A stretch of DNA of 60,355 nt, from contig JBJKSB010000052.1 in assembly GCA_046704385.1 (NCBI GenBank), positions 1 through 60,355 on the forward strand, in the 5' to 3' direction. Positions 25,406 through 34,818 of this stretch are shown piece after piece. Below the pieces are notes generated by a model. That model had not been told where the DNA came from, did no database searches, and saw only the letters and a program-made list of their open reading frames with translations. The stretch is from GH45 sp046704385. GTDB taxonomy: Bacteria; Bacteroidota; Bacteroidia; Bacteroidales; SZUA-534. A program made the translations under genes and the position numbers. Positions within the stretch are counted from its first letter, which is position 1, and the number at the start of each line of letters is the position of its first letter.

Positions 25406-27499
25406 TTATTCTGCACTTTCAGCAGTATCGGCTGATTCTTTAGCTTCTGGTTCAGTTTCGGCCGGAGCTTCAGCTTTTTTGGCTTTGGCTTTGGTTTCCT
25501 CTTTTTTAGCTTCAGCTTTCACTTCACTCTTGGCTTCAGCTTTTTTTGGTTCTTTTTTACTGGTTTTTTCTGAAGATTCCATTTCTGATTTAAGAGCGGC
25601 TAATTCAGCGATATCGCCCAAAGTAGTCTTCTCTAAATTATCCACAATTTTCTTTGTCGATTTTTTAGTGGCTTTAGCGGCACTTGCTTTTTTAGCTTTG
25701 TCTTCAGCTCTTTGTACATCTTCAAATACACGGGCGTGGCTTACAATAATTTTCTTGGCTTCTTTATTAAATTCAATTACTTTGAATTCTAATTTTTCGT
25801 CCAGTTTTGCTTGCGAGCCGTCTTCTTTTGCCAGATGTTTTGGTGTACAGAAACCTTCAACACCATAAGGTAATGAAATTATAGCGCCTTTATCAGCCAG
25901 TTCTATAATGGTACCTTCATGTATTGAGTCAACCTGGAACAATGTTTCAAATACATCCCATGGATTTTCTTCCAGTTGTTTGTGACCTAAACGTAAACGA
26001 CGGTTTTCTTTATCAATTTCTAATACCTGAACTTCAATTTCGGCACCAATTGATGTAAATTCAGCCGGGTGCTTAATTTTCTTGGTCCATGATAGATCAG
26101 AAATGTGGATTAAACCGTCAACACCTTCTTCAATTTCTACAAATACACCAAAGTTGGTGAAGTTGCGTACTTTAGCTGTGTGTTTTGAATCAACCGGGTA
26201 GGTTTCTTCAATTTTCTCCCATGGATCGGCTTTAAGTTGTTTCATGCCTAATGACATTTTCCTTTCTTCGCGGTCCAGGGTTAAAATAACAGCTTCTACT
26301 TCATCATTAACGTTTAAGAACTCATTGGCACTGCGTAAATGCTGGCTCCATGACATTTCTGAAACGTGGATCAAACCTTCAACTCCCGGAGCAATTTCAA
26401 CAAATGCACCATAATCGGCCATCACAACCACTTTACCTTTTACTTTATCGCCAACTTTTAAGTTTTCATCTAAAGCATCCCATGGGTGAGGAGTAAGTTG
26501 TTTTAAACCAAGAGCGATCCGTTTTTTGTCATCGTCAAAATCAAGGATAACAACATTTAGTTTTTGATCCAGTTGAACGATTTCTTCCGGATGAGTGATC
26601 CGTCCCCATGAAAGGTCAGTAATGTGAATAAGTCCATCAACACCACCAAGGTCAATAAATACTCCGTATGAAGTAATATTTTTAACAGTTCCTTCAAGAA
26701 CCTGTCCTTTTTCAAGTTTTGAAATAATATCTTTTTTCTGCTGTTCAAGTTCAGCTTCAATAAGTGCTTTGTGTGAAACAACAACATTTTTGAATTCATG
26801 GTTGATTTTAACCACTTTGAATTCCATGGTTTTGCCTACAAAGATATCGTAGTCGCGAATAGGTTTAACATCAATTTGTGAACCAGGAAGGAAGGCCTCA
26901 ATGCCAAATACGTCCACAATCATACCCCCTTTAGTACGACATTTGATAAAACCTTTAATAATTTCGTCTTGTTCCAGAGCCTGGTTAACTCTGTCCCATG
27001 AGCGCAATGCGCGGGCTTTTTTATGAGAAAGTGCTAACTGACCGCTGCGGTCTTCCTGGCTTTCAACATAAACTTCAACTTTATCGCCAACTTTAAGTTC
27101 AGGGTTGTAGCGGAATTCGTTCATATTCACTACACCTTCTGATTTGTATCCAATGTTAATTAAAGCTTCACGCTTATTCATTGAAACCACAGTACCATCA
27201 ATCACTTCATTTTCGCTGATTGAAGATAATGTTTTGTCATACATGGCTTCCATGTCTTTGCGATCGATACCACCATCCATGGAATCATTCTCAAAGGCAT
27301 CCCAGTCAAAATCTTCAGGTTTTACTTCTTTTCTTTCTGCTTTAACTGCAGGAACTTCTTCAATTTCGTCAACATCCTCTTCTTCTTCATCTTCAATCTC
27401 ATCTACCTCTTCAGCATCATCCCCATCTAATTCTACTTGCTCTTTAACTTCTTCGTCTTTATCAAAGTCCTGAGCTTCTATTTCTTCGTTGTTTTTCAT
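25406..27499 (-). CDS. rpsA: 30S ribosomal protein S1
   Basis: The protein has 697 residues. Six S1/OB-fold domains lie at about residues 93-165, 176-245, 263-335, 350-420, 437-507 and 522-590; typical core motifs are YGVFIDLGGVDGLIHITDLSW and its variants (quoted in part), for example GAFVEIAPGVEGLIHVSEMSW. S1 unwinds and anchors mRNA on the 30S subunit, which matters especially where Shine-Dalgarno sites are rare, as in Bacteroidota. An acidic N-terminal extension of about 90 residues (runs of Glu/Asp) and a Lys/Ala/Glu-rich C-terminal tail of about 100 residues flank the domains; both are low-complexity. It has its own promoter and a strong terminator. No cmk or other partner gene is adjacent. 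Confidence 0.97.
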   Translation of the reverse strand: MKNNEEIEAQDFDKDEEVKEQVELDGDDAEEVDEIEDEEEEDVDEIEEVPAVKAERKEVKPEDFDWDAFENDSMDGGIDRKDMEAMYDKTLSSISENEVIDGTVVSMNKREALINIGYKSEGVVNMNEFRYNPELKVGDKVEVYVESQEDRSGQLALSHKKARALRSWDRVNQALEQDEIIKGFIKCRTKGGMIVDVFGIEAFLPGSQIDVKPIRDYDIFVGKTMEFKVVKINHEFKNVVVSHKALIEAELEQQKKDIISKLEKGQVLEGTVKNITSYGVFIDLGGVDGLIHITDLSWGRITHPEEIVQLDQKLNVVILDFDDDKKRIALGLKQLTPHPWDALDENLKVGDKVKGKVVVMADYGAFVEIAPGVEGLIHVSEMSWSQHLRSANEFLNVNDEVEAVILTLDREERKMSLGMKQLKADPWEKIEETYPVDSKHTAKVRNFTNFGVFVEIEEGVDGLIHISDLSWTKKIKHPAEFTSIGAEIEVQVLEIDKENRRLRLGHKQLEENPWDVFETLFQVDSIHEGTIIELADKGAIISLPYGVEGFCTPKHLAKEDGSQAKLDEKLEFKVIEFNKEAKKIIVSHARVFEDVQRAEDKAKKASAAKATKKSTKKIVDNLEKTTLGDIAELAALKSEMESSEKTSKKEPKKAEAKSEVKAEAKKEETKAKAKKAEAPAETEPEAKESADTAESAE

Positions 27500-27550
27500 C
27501 TTAAATAAATAAAAATTAATAAGTTAGACATTATGTTTTTTTAAAATGCA

Positions 27551-27585
27551 GCGCAAAATAACAGTTTTTGTTGCAGATAGCCAAA
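27551..27585 (-). promoter_or_regulatory. Promoter of rpsA
   Basis: On the minus strand TTTG (27585-27582) is followed after 21 nt by TATTTTGC (27560-27553), close to TAnnTTTG but one base shorter between TA and TTTG. It implies a leader of about 50 nt. Confidence 0.5.
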
Positions 27586-27652
27586 TGTTTTGGTCTGTTT
27601 TTTATTAGAAAACAATTTGTTAGGACCTTTTATTAATTAAAATTATGATTCC

Positions 27653-27685
27653 TAAAAAAATCCCGCTGTCATAGGACTACGGGAT
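27653..27685 (-). terminator. Terminator of the small exported protein gene
   Basis: On the minus strand ATCCCG pairs with CGGGAT across a 14-nt loop that can itself pair weakly, followed directly by seven T. It lies 115 nt beyond the stop of the gene at 27800. Confidence 0.7.
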
Positions 27686-27799
27686 CTGTATCGGGTACTT
27701 CTTATAAAATTCCAAATTTTCAAAATACATTAATTAAACAAATAACTATTTTTGAAATTTAAAACAACAAACTGTTTGCTAATTTCAATGGGTCAGATA

Positions 27800-28180
27800 C
27801 TATTTTTTTGCCTCTTCCCTCGATAACTCGAGCATATCTTCAAGTACTTTGGTAAGATCGTCCTCGTATTTATTTACCATATCTATAGTTAACTGATTAG
27901 CAGCAATCCAGAAAGTGTTTCCTTCTTCATCCTTTTTTTTGATAAAAGTTAAGGTTTTAACAGATTTTTTATGGTCAATTTTCACGATTATCTTTTCGTT
28001 TGATAACAGGCGTAATGAACTCTTGCCCTGATTTAATGAATTTCCTCCCCTTATTTCTTTAAAATTATCAACTATCTCATCAAAAATGGCCTGGTACGAT
28101 GAGGGCAAAAATTGCGCTTTCGCTTTGGTCGACCCAATTAATGCGGCAGCGAAAAACAAAATGTAAATCAATTTCTTCAT
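27800..28180 (-). CDS. Small exported protein of unknown function
   Basis: The protein has 126 residues with a clear signal peptide (residues 1-22, ending in TKAKA before Gln). The mature part of about 104 residues is strongly charged, with a predicted beta segment (SLRLLSNEKIIVKIDH, VKTLTFIKKKDEEGNTFWIA) and a C-terminal helix rich in Asp/Glu/Lys. I recognise no known family and no catalytic motif. It is flanked by its own terminator and diverges from the UDP-sugar gene at 28430, so it appears monocistronic. A periplasmic location is inferred. Confidence 0.75.
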   Translation of the reverse strand: MKKLIYILFFAAALIGSTKAKAQFLPSSYQAIFDEIVDNFKEIRGGNSLNQGKSSLRLLSNEKIIVKIDHKKSVKTLTFIKKKDEEGNTFWIAANQLTIDMVNKYEDDLTKVLEDMLELSREEAKK

Positions 28181-28429
28181 AATTATTTTATTATTAGTTT
28201 GTGTTAAATTATAATTTTTCCATCGGATAAAAATGTTAAAATTACAAAATAAAAATAGAGCGATTGGAATTTTTAAAGCACTAATTCTTATTATTTTTAT
28301 TGTAATTTAGCGGCCTGATTATAGAATGAACTTAAAAAAAATCGAAATTAATATAGTTGGCTTTTATATTACTGATTTAGGTGGAATTTCAGTATAGAAG
28401 CTGCATTGCGAAAATTTAGGCAACGAACT

Positions 28430-29377
28430 ATGAAGAGAATTTTAGTGACTGGTGGAGCCGGATTTGCAGGCTCTCATCTTTGTGAAAGGTTACTTAAGGA
28501 AGGTAACCAGGTTATTTGTCTCGATAATTATTTTACGGGCGATAAGAGAAATATTGTGCACTTGATGGACAGCCACTATTTTGAATTGGTGCGTCATGAC
28601 GTAACCGTGCCTTACTATGCTGAAGTGGATCAGATTTATAATCTGGCATGTCCGGCTTCGCCAATTCATTATCAGTATAATCCTATTAAAACCACCAAAA
28701 CCTCGGTGATGGGGGCTATTAATATGTTGGGTCTGGCAAAGCGTGTGCATGCAAGAGTTTTACAAGCCTCAACCAGTGAAGTATATGGCGATCCTGAAGT
28801 GCATCCGCAAACTGAAAGTTATTGGGGGCATGTAAATCCCATTGGTATTCGTTCGTGTTACGATGAAGGCAAACGTTGTGCTGAAACGCTTTTTATGGAT
28901 TACCATATTCAAAATAAAGTTGATATCAAGATTATCCGCATTTTTAATACTTATGGGCCGCGAATGCATCCAAACGATGGGAGGGTGGTTTCTAATTTTA
29001 TAATTCAGGCTTTGCAGAACAAAGATATTACGGTTTATGGTGATGGTTCGCAAACCCGTAGTTTTCAGTATGTTGATGACCTGGTTGAAGGTATGATACG
29101 AATGATGAATGTAGATAATTTCATTGGTCCGGTAAATATTGGTAATCCGGTTGAATTTACTATATTGGAGCTTGCTGAATTGGTAATACAACTAACTAAT
29201 TCTAAATCGAAAATTGAGAATCTTCCCATGCCACAGGATGACCCAACGCAAAGAAAACCCGATATTTCAATGGCAATGGAAAGATTGCAGGGTTGGCAAC
29301 CTAAAATCCCGCTAAGGGATGGTTTGATAAAAACAATTGATTATTTTGAAAATTTATTAAGAACAAGCCACAAATAA
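28430..29377 (+). CDS. UDP-glucuronate decarboxylase-like short-chain dehydrogenase (UDP-xylose synthase type)
   Basis: This 315-residue extended SDR enzyme has the NAD-binding motif GGAGFAGSHLCERL, the STSEVYGDPEVHPQ element, the catalytic Tyr-Lys in SCYDEGKR, and RIFNTYGPRMHPNDGRVVSNF. The RSCYDEGKR and NTYGPRMHPNDGRVV signatures are those of UDP-glucuronate decarboxylases, which make UDP-xylose via a 4-keto intermediate. Related dTDP-glucose dehydratases are a weaker alternative. The frame extends to a TTG at 28406, but the ATG at 28430 starts directly with MKRILVTGGAGF and is preferred. It heads a cluster of sugar-nucleotide genes, with 28 nt to rfbC. Confidence 0.88.
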   Translation: MKRILVTGGAGFAGSHLCERLLKEGNQVICLDNYFTGDKRNIVHLMDSHYFELVRHDVTVPYYAEVDQIYNLACPASPIHYQYNPIKTTKTSVMGAINMLGLAKRVHARVLQASTSEVYGDPEVHPQTESYWGHVNPIGIRSCYDEGKRCAETLFMDYHIQNKVDIKIIRIFNTYGPRMHPNDGRVVSNFIIQALQNKDITVYGDGSQTRSFQYVDDLVEGMIRMMNVDNFIGPVNIGNPVEFTILELAELVIQLTNSKSKIENLPMPQDDPTQRKPDISMAMERLQGWQPKIPLRDGLIKTIDYFENLLRTSHK

Positions 29378-29405
29378 TTTTTGTCATAACACTATAGAGT
29401 TTAAC

Positions 29406-29972
29406 ATGAATGTAATAAGAACTAATATTGAAGGCCTTTTAATTATTGAACCAAAGGTTTTTGGAGATGATCGGGGATATTTTTTTGAAACTTATCAGAA
29501 TGATCGATATAAACAATTCGGAATTGAAGCCGATTTTATTCAGGATAATGAAGCTTTTTCAACTTATGGTGTAGTCAGGGGATTACACTACCAATTAGGA
29601 CCTTATAGCCAGGCAAAACTGGTTCGTGTAATAAAAGGCAAAGTACTGGATGTGGCTGTCGATTTACGCCGAAAATCGCCTACTTATGGTGAATATATGG
29701 CTGTGGAACTTAGTGGGGAAAATAAAAAACAATTTTTTGTACCTCGTGGTTTTGCTCATGGATATTCAGTTTTATCAGAATCAGCCATCTTTTCATATAA
29801 ATGTGATAATGTTTATAATGTGGAAAGTGAGAGAGGAATTAATTTAAATGATCCCAAATTGAATATTGAATGGAAAATACCTTTAGAGAAGCAGATAATT
29901 TCATCGAAAGATAAAATATTACCGGACCTTGAAAATGCCGAAATAAATTTTAGATATGGGAAAACCAATTAA
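29406..29972 (+). CDS. rfbC: dTDP-4-dehydrorhamnose 3,5-epimerase
   Basis: This 188-residue cupin-fold enzyme epimerises dTDP-4-keto-6-deoxyglucose at C3 and C5 on the way to dTDP-L-rhamnose. It shows the family elements FGDDRGYFFETYQ, FIQDNEAFSTYGVVRGLHYQ with the catalytic His, VDLRRKSPTYG and FVPRGFAHGYSVLS. The length is normal. Its last codons overlap the start of rfbD by 17 nt, so the two are co-translated. rfbA and rfbB are not in the window. Confidence 0.95.
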   Translation: MNVIRTNIEGLLIIEPKVFGDDRGYFFETYQNDRYKQFGIEADFIQDNEAFSTYGVVRGLHYQLGPYSQAKLVRVIKGKVLDVAVDLRRKSPTYGEYMAVELSGENKKQFFVPRGFAHGYSVLSESAIFSYKCDNVYNVESERGINLNDPKLNIEWKIPLEKQIISSKDKILPDLENAEINFRYGKTN

Positions 29973-30840
29973 AATATTAGTAACGGGTGCCAACGGACAG
30001 TTAGGAAATGAAATAAAAGCGTTGTCAGCAGAGTATCCTGATTATCAATTTATTTTTACCGATGTTGATACCCTGAATATTACCATTTCGGGCGAAGCTG
30101 AGAAATTTGTTGAAGAAAATCCTGTTGACTTTATTATCAATTGTGCCGCTTATACAGCGGTTGATAAAGCTGAGGAGGATCGTGACAATGCTTTTTTAGT
30201 TAATACTGTTGCTGTTGATTACCTGGTTGATGCCGCCAAAAAATCTGATGCCTGTTTAATTCATATCTCTACGGATTATGTTTTTGACGGGGCTAAAAAT
30301 GTCCCCTATGATGAGGAGGACCCCACTTTTCCTGAATCGTTATATGGCGATACTAAAAATGAAGGAGAAAAACTGGTTTTGTATGGTGATATTAATGCAT
30401 TAATTATCAGGACATCGTGGTTGTATTCAACCTACGGCAACAACTTTGTTAAAACGATGCTGCAACTAGGTATTGAGCGCGATGAAATTAATATAGTTTA
30501 CGACCAGATTGGTTCTCCAACTTATGCGCATGATCTGGCCTTTGCAATTTTGGAAATTGTAGGCAAACTTGAGTTGAGTGAAGATGATTCAGTTCAGGAA
30601 ATCTATCATTTTACCAATGAAGGAGTGACAAGCTGGTACGATTTTGCCAAGGAGATTTTCCGTTATAAAAAAATTGATTGCCGGGTAAATCCCATAAGTA
30701 CCAGTCAATATCCAACTCTTGCAAAACGTCCCCCGTTTTCAGTTTTGAAAAAAGATAAAATTAAAGCTGATTTTGACCTGGTAATCCCCCATTGGGTGGA
30801 TAGTTTGCATATTATGATAGATAAATTGGATAAGGAATAA
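29956..30840 (+). CDS. rfbD: dTDP-4-dehydrorhamnose reductase
   Basis: This 294-residue SDR enzyme performs the last reduction to dTDP-L-rhamnose. Motifs are GANGQLGNEI for NAD(P)H, INCAAYTAVDKAEED, STDYVFDGAKNVPYDE, the catalytic Tyr-x-x-x-Lys in YGDTKNEGE, RTSWLYSTYGNNFVKTM and DQIGSPTYAHDLA. The ATG at 29956 lies inside the end of rfbC; no later ATG precedes the cofactor motif. L-rhamnose is a common constituent of O-antigen or exopolysaccharide. Confidence 0.95.
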   Translation: MGKPIKILVTGANGQLGNEIKALSAEYPDYQFIFTDVDTLNITISGEAEKFVEENPVDFIINCAAYTAVDKAEEDRDNAFLVNTVAVDYLVDAAKKSDACLIHISTDYVFDGAKNVPYDEEDPTFPESLYGDTKNEGEKLVLYGDINALIIRTSWLYSTYGNNFVKTMLQLGIERDEINIVYDQIGSPTYAHDLAFAILEIVGKLELSEDDSVQEIYHFTNEGVTSWYDFAKEIFRYKKIDCRVNPISTSQYPTLAKRPPFSVLKKDKIKADFDLVIPHWVDSLHIMIDKLDKE

Positions 30841-30873
30841 TTTTAAGTACAGAAAGCTAAATATATTAAAAAG

Positions 30874-32610
30874 ATGCAGCCTGATTTATTAAGTGAAGTT
30901 AAAGCCAAAGCGCAACAATGGCTCAGTAGTAATTTTGATGAGGAAACCAGGAAACAGGTAAAATATTTGCTTGAAAATGATGAAGCCGAATTGGTAGAGT
31001 CTTTTTACAGGAGCCTTGAATTTGGTACCGGTGGACTTAGGGGAATTATGGGCGTTGGTACCAACAGGATGAATATTTATACTGTGGGTATGGCTACACA
31101 AGGATTGTGTAACTATTTATTAAAGCAATTTCCCGATGAGGAAATAAGCATGGCATTTGCCCATGACAGCAGGAACAACGGAAGACTGTTTTGCGAAACA
31201 GCAGCCCAAATCTGTATCGCCAACGGTATTAAAGTTTATCTTTTTGATGCTTTGCGTCCAACTCCTGAATTGTCTTTTGCCATCCGTCATTTGGGTTGTA
31301 AAAGTGGGGTAGTGGTAACGGCATCGCATAATCCCAAAGAGTATAACGGATATAAAGTGTATTGGGAAGATGGTGGACAGATTATTGACCCTCATGATAA
31401 AAATATTATTGACGAGGTTCAGAAAATTGAATCAATTGACGAGGTAAAATGGGATGGCAATAAAAATGAAATATTTATTATTGGCGATGAAGTTGATGCC
31501 GTATACATTGATGCTGTTAAAGGTTTAAGCCTTTCGCCTGAAGTAATAAGCCGACAAAAAAATTTAAAAATCGTTTATACACCCATTCATGGCACAGGTG
31601 TAAAACTGGTACCTATGGCATTGAAAGCAGTGGGTTTCGAAAATATAATCCATGTGGATGAACAGGATATTTCCGATGGAAATTTTCCAACTGTAAAATC
31701 GCCGAATCCGGAAGAATCTGCAGCTTTGAATATGGCTATTGAAAAAGCCAAACAAACTCAGGCCGATATAGTCATGGCAACAGACCCTGATGCCGACCGG
31801 GTTGGTATTGCAGTTAGAAACAGTTCGGGAGAGTTTGAGTTATTAAATGGAAATCAAACCGGGACATTCTTAATCAATTATTTGATTACCCAATGGAAAG
31901 AAAATGGTTTACTTAATGGAAAGGAATATATCGTTAAAACCATTGTTACTACCGAATTAATAGCTGAAATGGCAAAAGTCGGTAAAATTGATTATTATGA
32001 TGTATTAACTGGTTTTAAATACATTGCCAATGTAATTAAGAACAATGAGGGTACACGTAAATTTATTGGAGGAGGCGAGGAAAGCTATGGTTACCTGGCC
32101 GGGGAATTTGTACGTGATAAGGATGCTGTAATATCATGTATGTTGATTGCTGAAGCTGCTGCCTGGGCTGCTGATCAAAATAAATCGGTTTTCGATATTT
32201 TGGCCGATATTTATATGAAGCATGGGTTTTACAGGGAAAAGCTGGTAAACCTTGTCCGAAAAGGAAAATCAGGTGCTGAGGAAATTCAGAAAATGATGGA
32301 AAATTTTAGAAATGATCCGCCGGTTACTATTAATGGTGAAGCTATTATTCGTATTAAGGATTATTTATCACGTATCGAAGTTGATTTACTAACCAGTGGC
32401 CGTCGTGAAATTTTGTTGCCAAAATCTAATGTACTTCAGTTTTTTACCGCTGACGGATCTAAAATTTCGGTTCGTCCGTCGGGGACCGAACCTAAAATAA
32501 AGTTTTATATTAGCACAAAGGCACCGTTAAAAGATAAGTCTGACTACAAAAAAGTAGAACTTGAACTTGAAAACAGAATTGATGCTATTTGTAAAGACTT
32601 GGGAATCTAA
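30874..32610 (+). CDS. Phosphoglucomutase/phosphomannomutase (alpha-D-phosphohexomutase)
   Basis: This 578-residue enzyme interconverts hexose-1- and hexose-6-phosphate, supplying glucose-1-phosphate or mannose-1-phosphate for nucleotide-sugar synthesis. It shows FGTGGLRGIMGVGTNRMN, the active Ser in VVTASHNPKEYNGYKVYW, the Mg loop TDPDADRVGIA, GGGEESYGYL for sugar recognition and the phosphate-binding RPSGTEPKIKFYIS. This is the long phosphomutase type common in Bacteroidota and Bacillota. It lies 33 nt after rfbD and is followed by a strong terminator, so it closes the sugar-nucleotide operon. Confidence 0.93.
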   Translation: MQPDLLSEVKAKAQQWLSSNFDEETRKQVKYLLENDEAELVESFYRSLEFGTGGLRGIMGVGTNRMNIYTVGMATQGLCNYLLKQFPDEEISMAFAHDSRNNGRLFCETAAQICIANGIKVYLFDALRPTPELSFAIRHLGCKSGVVVTASHNPKEYNGYKVYWEDGGQIIDPHDKNIIDEVQKIESIDEVKWDGNKNEIFIIGDEVDAVYIDAVKGLSLSPEVISRQKNLKIVYTPIHGTGVKLVPMALKAVGFENIIHVDEQDISDGNFPTVKSPNPEESAALNMAIEKAKQTQADIVMATDPDADRVGIAVRNSSGEFELLNGNQTGTFLINYLITQWKENGLLNGKEYIVKTIVTTELIAEMAKVGKIDYYDVLTGFKYIANVIKNNEGTRKFIGGGEESYGYLAGEFVRDKDAVISCMLIAEAAAWAADQNKSVFDILADIYMKHGFYREKLVNLVRKGKSGAEEIQKMMENFRNDPPVTINGEAIIRIKDYLSRIEVDLLTSGRREILLPKSNVLQFFTADGSKISVRPSGTEPKIKFYISTKAPLKDKSDYKKVELELENRIDAICKDLGI

Positions 32611-32636
32611 AGAATATAAATATTGCTTAGTATTAG

Positions 32637-32662
32637 ACCGTTGATATTTCAACGGTTTTTTT
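32637..32662 (+). terminator. Terminator of the sugar-nucleotide operon
   Basis: ACCGTTGA-TATT-TCAACGGT is a perfect 8-bp stem followed by a T-run, 26 nt after the phosphohexomutase stop. Confidence 0.9.
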
Positions 32663-32683
32663 ATGGTTGTAAATTACAGTTAA

Positions 32684-32713
32684 ATTGAAAAATGAAGATT
32701 TTTATTATTTTTG
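32684..32713 (+). promoter_or_regulatory. Promoter of the first acyl-CoA ligase gene
   Basis: TTG at 32685-32687, an 18-nt spacer, then TATTTTTG at 32706-32713 (exact TAnnTTTG). The leader to the ATG at 32860 would be about 140 nt, long for this genome. Confidence 0.5.
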
Positions 32714-32859
32714 AACTTAATCGTTATAATAAACTTGTATTTGGATGGGAATTCCCGTTAAAAGCAATTTTTTAAAGAAATTTGATTTCAGAATCAATCT
32801 TTTTTATAAATAAGCTTAGAGAATTTATATTAATTGCAAAACCAGAAAATAATAAACCT

Positions 32860-34767
32860 ATGAAAACAATTATTCAGTTATTTGAGGGGAATGTTCAAAA
32901 GTTTCCGGGTAATGCCTTATTAAGGGAGAAAACTTCCGATAAATTCGAAGTTACTACCTATAGTGAAGCAAAAAGTAATATTGAAAATTATGCTGCCGGT
33001 TTGCTGAGCTTAGGTATTAAAAAAGGTGACAGGCTGGCCCTTTTATCTGAAGGGAGAAATGATTGGGTTTATAGTGAATTAGCAGTTTTATACACAGGGG
33101 CAATCAATGTTCCACTGTCGATTAAACTCGAACCAGCTGAGTTAAAATTCAGGCTCGATCATTCGGGTACCCGTATGATTATTGTTTCGAAAGGTCAGGC
33201 TGAAAAAGTTGAACAAATAAAGCAGGAGTTGCCTGATTTGGAAAGAATTGTTTACCTGGATGGAAAGCCCGGATCAGAAGGAAATGATTTATCCTGGTCG
33301 GAATTATTTGAATTAGGTAAAGAATATAATGCAAATAATCCTGAGGCGCTTAACCAGTCGAAACAAAACATAACGGGTGACGATTATGCCAATATTACTT
33401 ATACATCGGGTACAACAGCCGACCCAAAAGGTATTATTCTGTCGCACCGTAATTATACAGCTAATGTTGAACAGGCTCTGACGTTGATGACAATACCCGA
33501 TAATTTTAAAACTTTATTAATTTTACCGCTTGACCATTGTTTTGCACACGTTGCCGGTATATACAGTTTTATCGCCAATGGTGCCAGCATGGCATTTGTA
33601 CAATTGGGTGATACTCCAATGCAGACCTTGAAAAATATTCCACAAAATATTAAAGAGGTAAAACCTGATTTATTACTTAGTGTTCCGGCCTTAGCCAAAA
33701 ATTTCAAAAAGAATATCGAAAAAGGAATTGCAGACAAAGGCAAATTCACTGAGGGTTTATTCAATTATGCTTTAAAAGTTGCCTTTAAATATAATAAGGA
33801 GGGATTTAATAAGGGAAGGGGCCTGAATGCACTTCGGGGGCCATTGGTTAAATTGTTCGATAAAATTTTATTTAGCAAGGTACGCGAAGTTTTCGGTGGC
33901 GACCTGAAGTTTTTTATTGGTGGTGGGGCATTACTCGATATTGAACTACAACGCTTCTTTTATGCAATTGGCATACCGATGATGCAGGGCTATGGATTAT
34001 CAGAAGCCACCCCGGTTATTTCATCAAATTCACTGGACCGGCATAAACTGGGTTCGAGTGGTTACCTTGTTACACCGCTCAATTTGAAGATTTGTGATGA
34101 AGATGGAAACGAATTACCGATAGGTGAGAAAGGAGAAATTGTTATTCAGGGCGAGAACGTTATGAAAGGCTATTGGAGAAATGAATCGGCAACCAATGAA
34201 ACCATTAAGGACGGCTGGTTGCATACGGGTGACCTGGGATATATGGATAAAGACGGGTATTTATATGTGCTTGGACGTTTTAAAAGCTTACTGATCAGTT
34301 CTGACGGTGAAAAATACTCACCTGAATCTATTGAAGAAATGCTCGTTTCAAAATCACTACTTATCGATCAGGTGATGTTACACAATAACCAGGATCCATA
34401 CACTATTGGACTCATGGTAACCAATAACGAAGCGATAAAAAGGCTTCTTAATGAAAAGGGCATTAATTTAAATTCTGATAATGGAAAAATTGAAGCCCTA
34501 AAATTGATACAGGAAGAAATAAATCAGTTTAAAAAAGGAGGTAAATTCGCAGGGGAATTCCCTGAACGATGGTTGCCTGCTGCCGTGGGCATTGTTGAAG
34601 AGCCATTCACCGAGCAGAATAAAATGATTAACAGTACCCTAAAAATGGTACGCGGAAAAATTACTGATACTTATAGAGAGAAAATCGGCTTTTTGTATAC
34701 TCCTGAAGCAAAGAATATTACAAACGATATTAATCGTAAGGCTCTGGATAAAATGCTTGAAAATTGA
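32860..34767 (+). CDS. AMP-forming long-chain acyl-CoA ligase
   Basis: This 635-residue protein of the ANL superfamily activates a fatty acid with ATP and CoA. Motifs are NITYTSGTTADPKGIILSHRN (P-loop; cited in part), QGYGLSEATPVISSNS, GWLHTGDLGYMDKDGYLYV and the hinge GRFKSLLISSDGEKYSPE. The family catalytic Lys after this hinge is less obvious here, with a C-terminal region longer than in small ligases. The frame extends upstream to a TTG at 32782, but the ATG at 32860 (MKTIIQLFEGNVQ) is the standard start. It stands as a single unit between two terminators. The chain length it prefers cannot be read from the sequence. A second ligase lies at 37320. Confidence 0.88.
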   Translation: MKTIIQLFEGNVQKFPGNALLREKTSDKFEVTTYSEAKSNIENYAAGLLSLGIKKGDRLALLSEGRNDWVYSELAVLYTGAINVPLSIKLEPAELKFRLDHSGTRMIIVSKGQAEKVEQIKQELPDLERIVYLDGKPGSEGNDLSWSELFELGKEYNANNPEALNQSKQNITGDDYANITYTSGTTADPKGIILSHRNYTANVEQALTLMTIPDNFKTLLILPLDHCFAHVAGIYSFIANGASMAFVQLGDTPMQTLKNIPQNIKEVKPDLLLSVPALAKNFKKNIEKGIADKGKFTEGLFNYALKVAFKYNKEGFNKGRGLNALRGPLVKLFDKILFSKVREVFGGDLKFFIGGGALLDIELQRFFYAIGIPMMQGYGLSEATPVISSNSLDRHKLGSSGYLVTPLNLKICDEDGNELPIGEKGEIVIQGENVMKGYWRNESATNETIKDGWLHTGDLGYMDKDGYLYVLGRFKSLLISSDGEKYSPESIEEMLVSKSLLIDQVMLHNNQDPYTIGLMVTNNEAIKRLLNEKGINLNSDNGKIEALKLIQEEINQFKKGGKFAGEFPERWLPAAVGIVEEPFTEQNKMINSTLKMVRGKITDTYREKIGFLYTPEAKNITNDINRKALDKMLEN

Positions 34768-34793
34768 ACGATTAATATATAGAAGGAGTTTAT

Positions 34794-34818
34794 AAGCAGG
34801 TGAAAGCCTGCTTTTTTT
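34794..34818 (+). terminator. Terminator of the first acyl-CoA ligase gene
   Basis: AAGCAGG-TGAAAG-CCTGCTT is followed by seven T. The tail overlaps the stop codon of the convergent gene at 34817. Confidence 0.85.

Larger units (their letters stand above)
27500..27799. other. Intergenic region between rpsA and the small exported protein gene
   Basis: It holds the rpsA promoter (27551-27585) and the terminator of the minus-strand gene that ends at 27800. No ORF of interest is seen. Confidence 0.6.

Noticed and set aside
25374..25868. 164-codon ORF antisense to rpsA
   Set aside because: It is a Ser/Ala/Phe-rich shadow of the low-complexity C-terminal tail of rpsA and has no independent coding signals.
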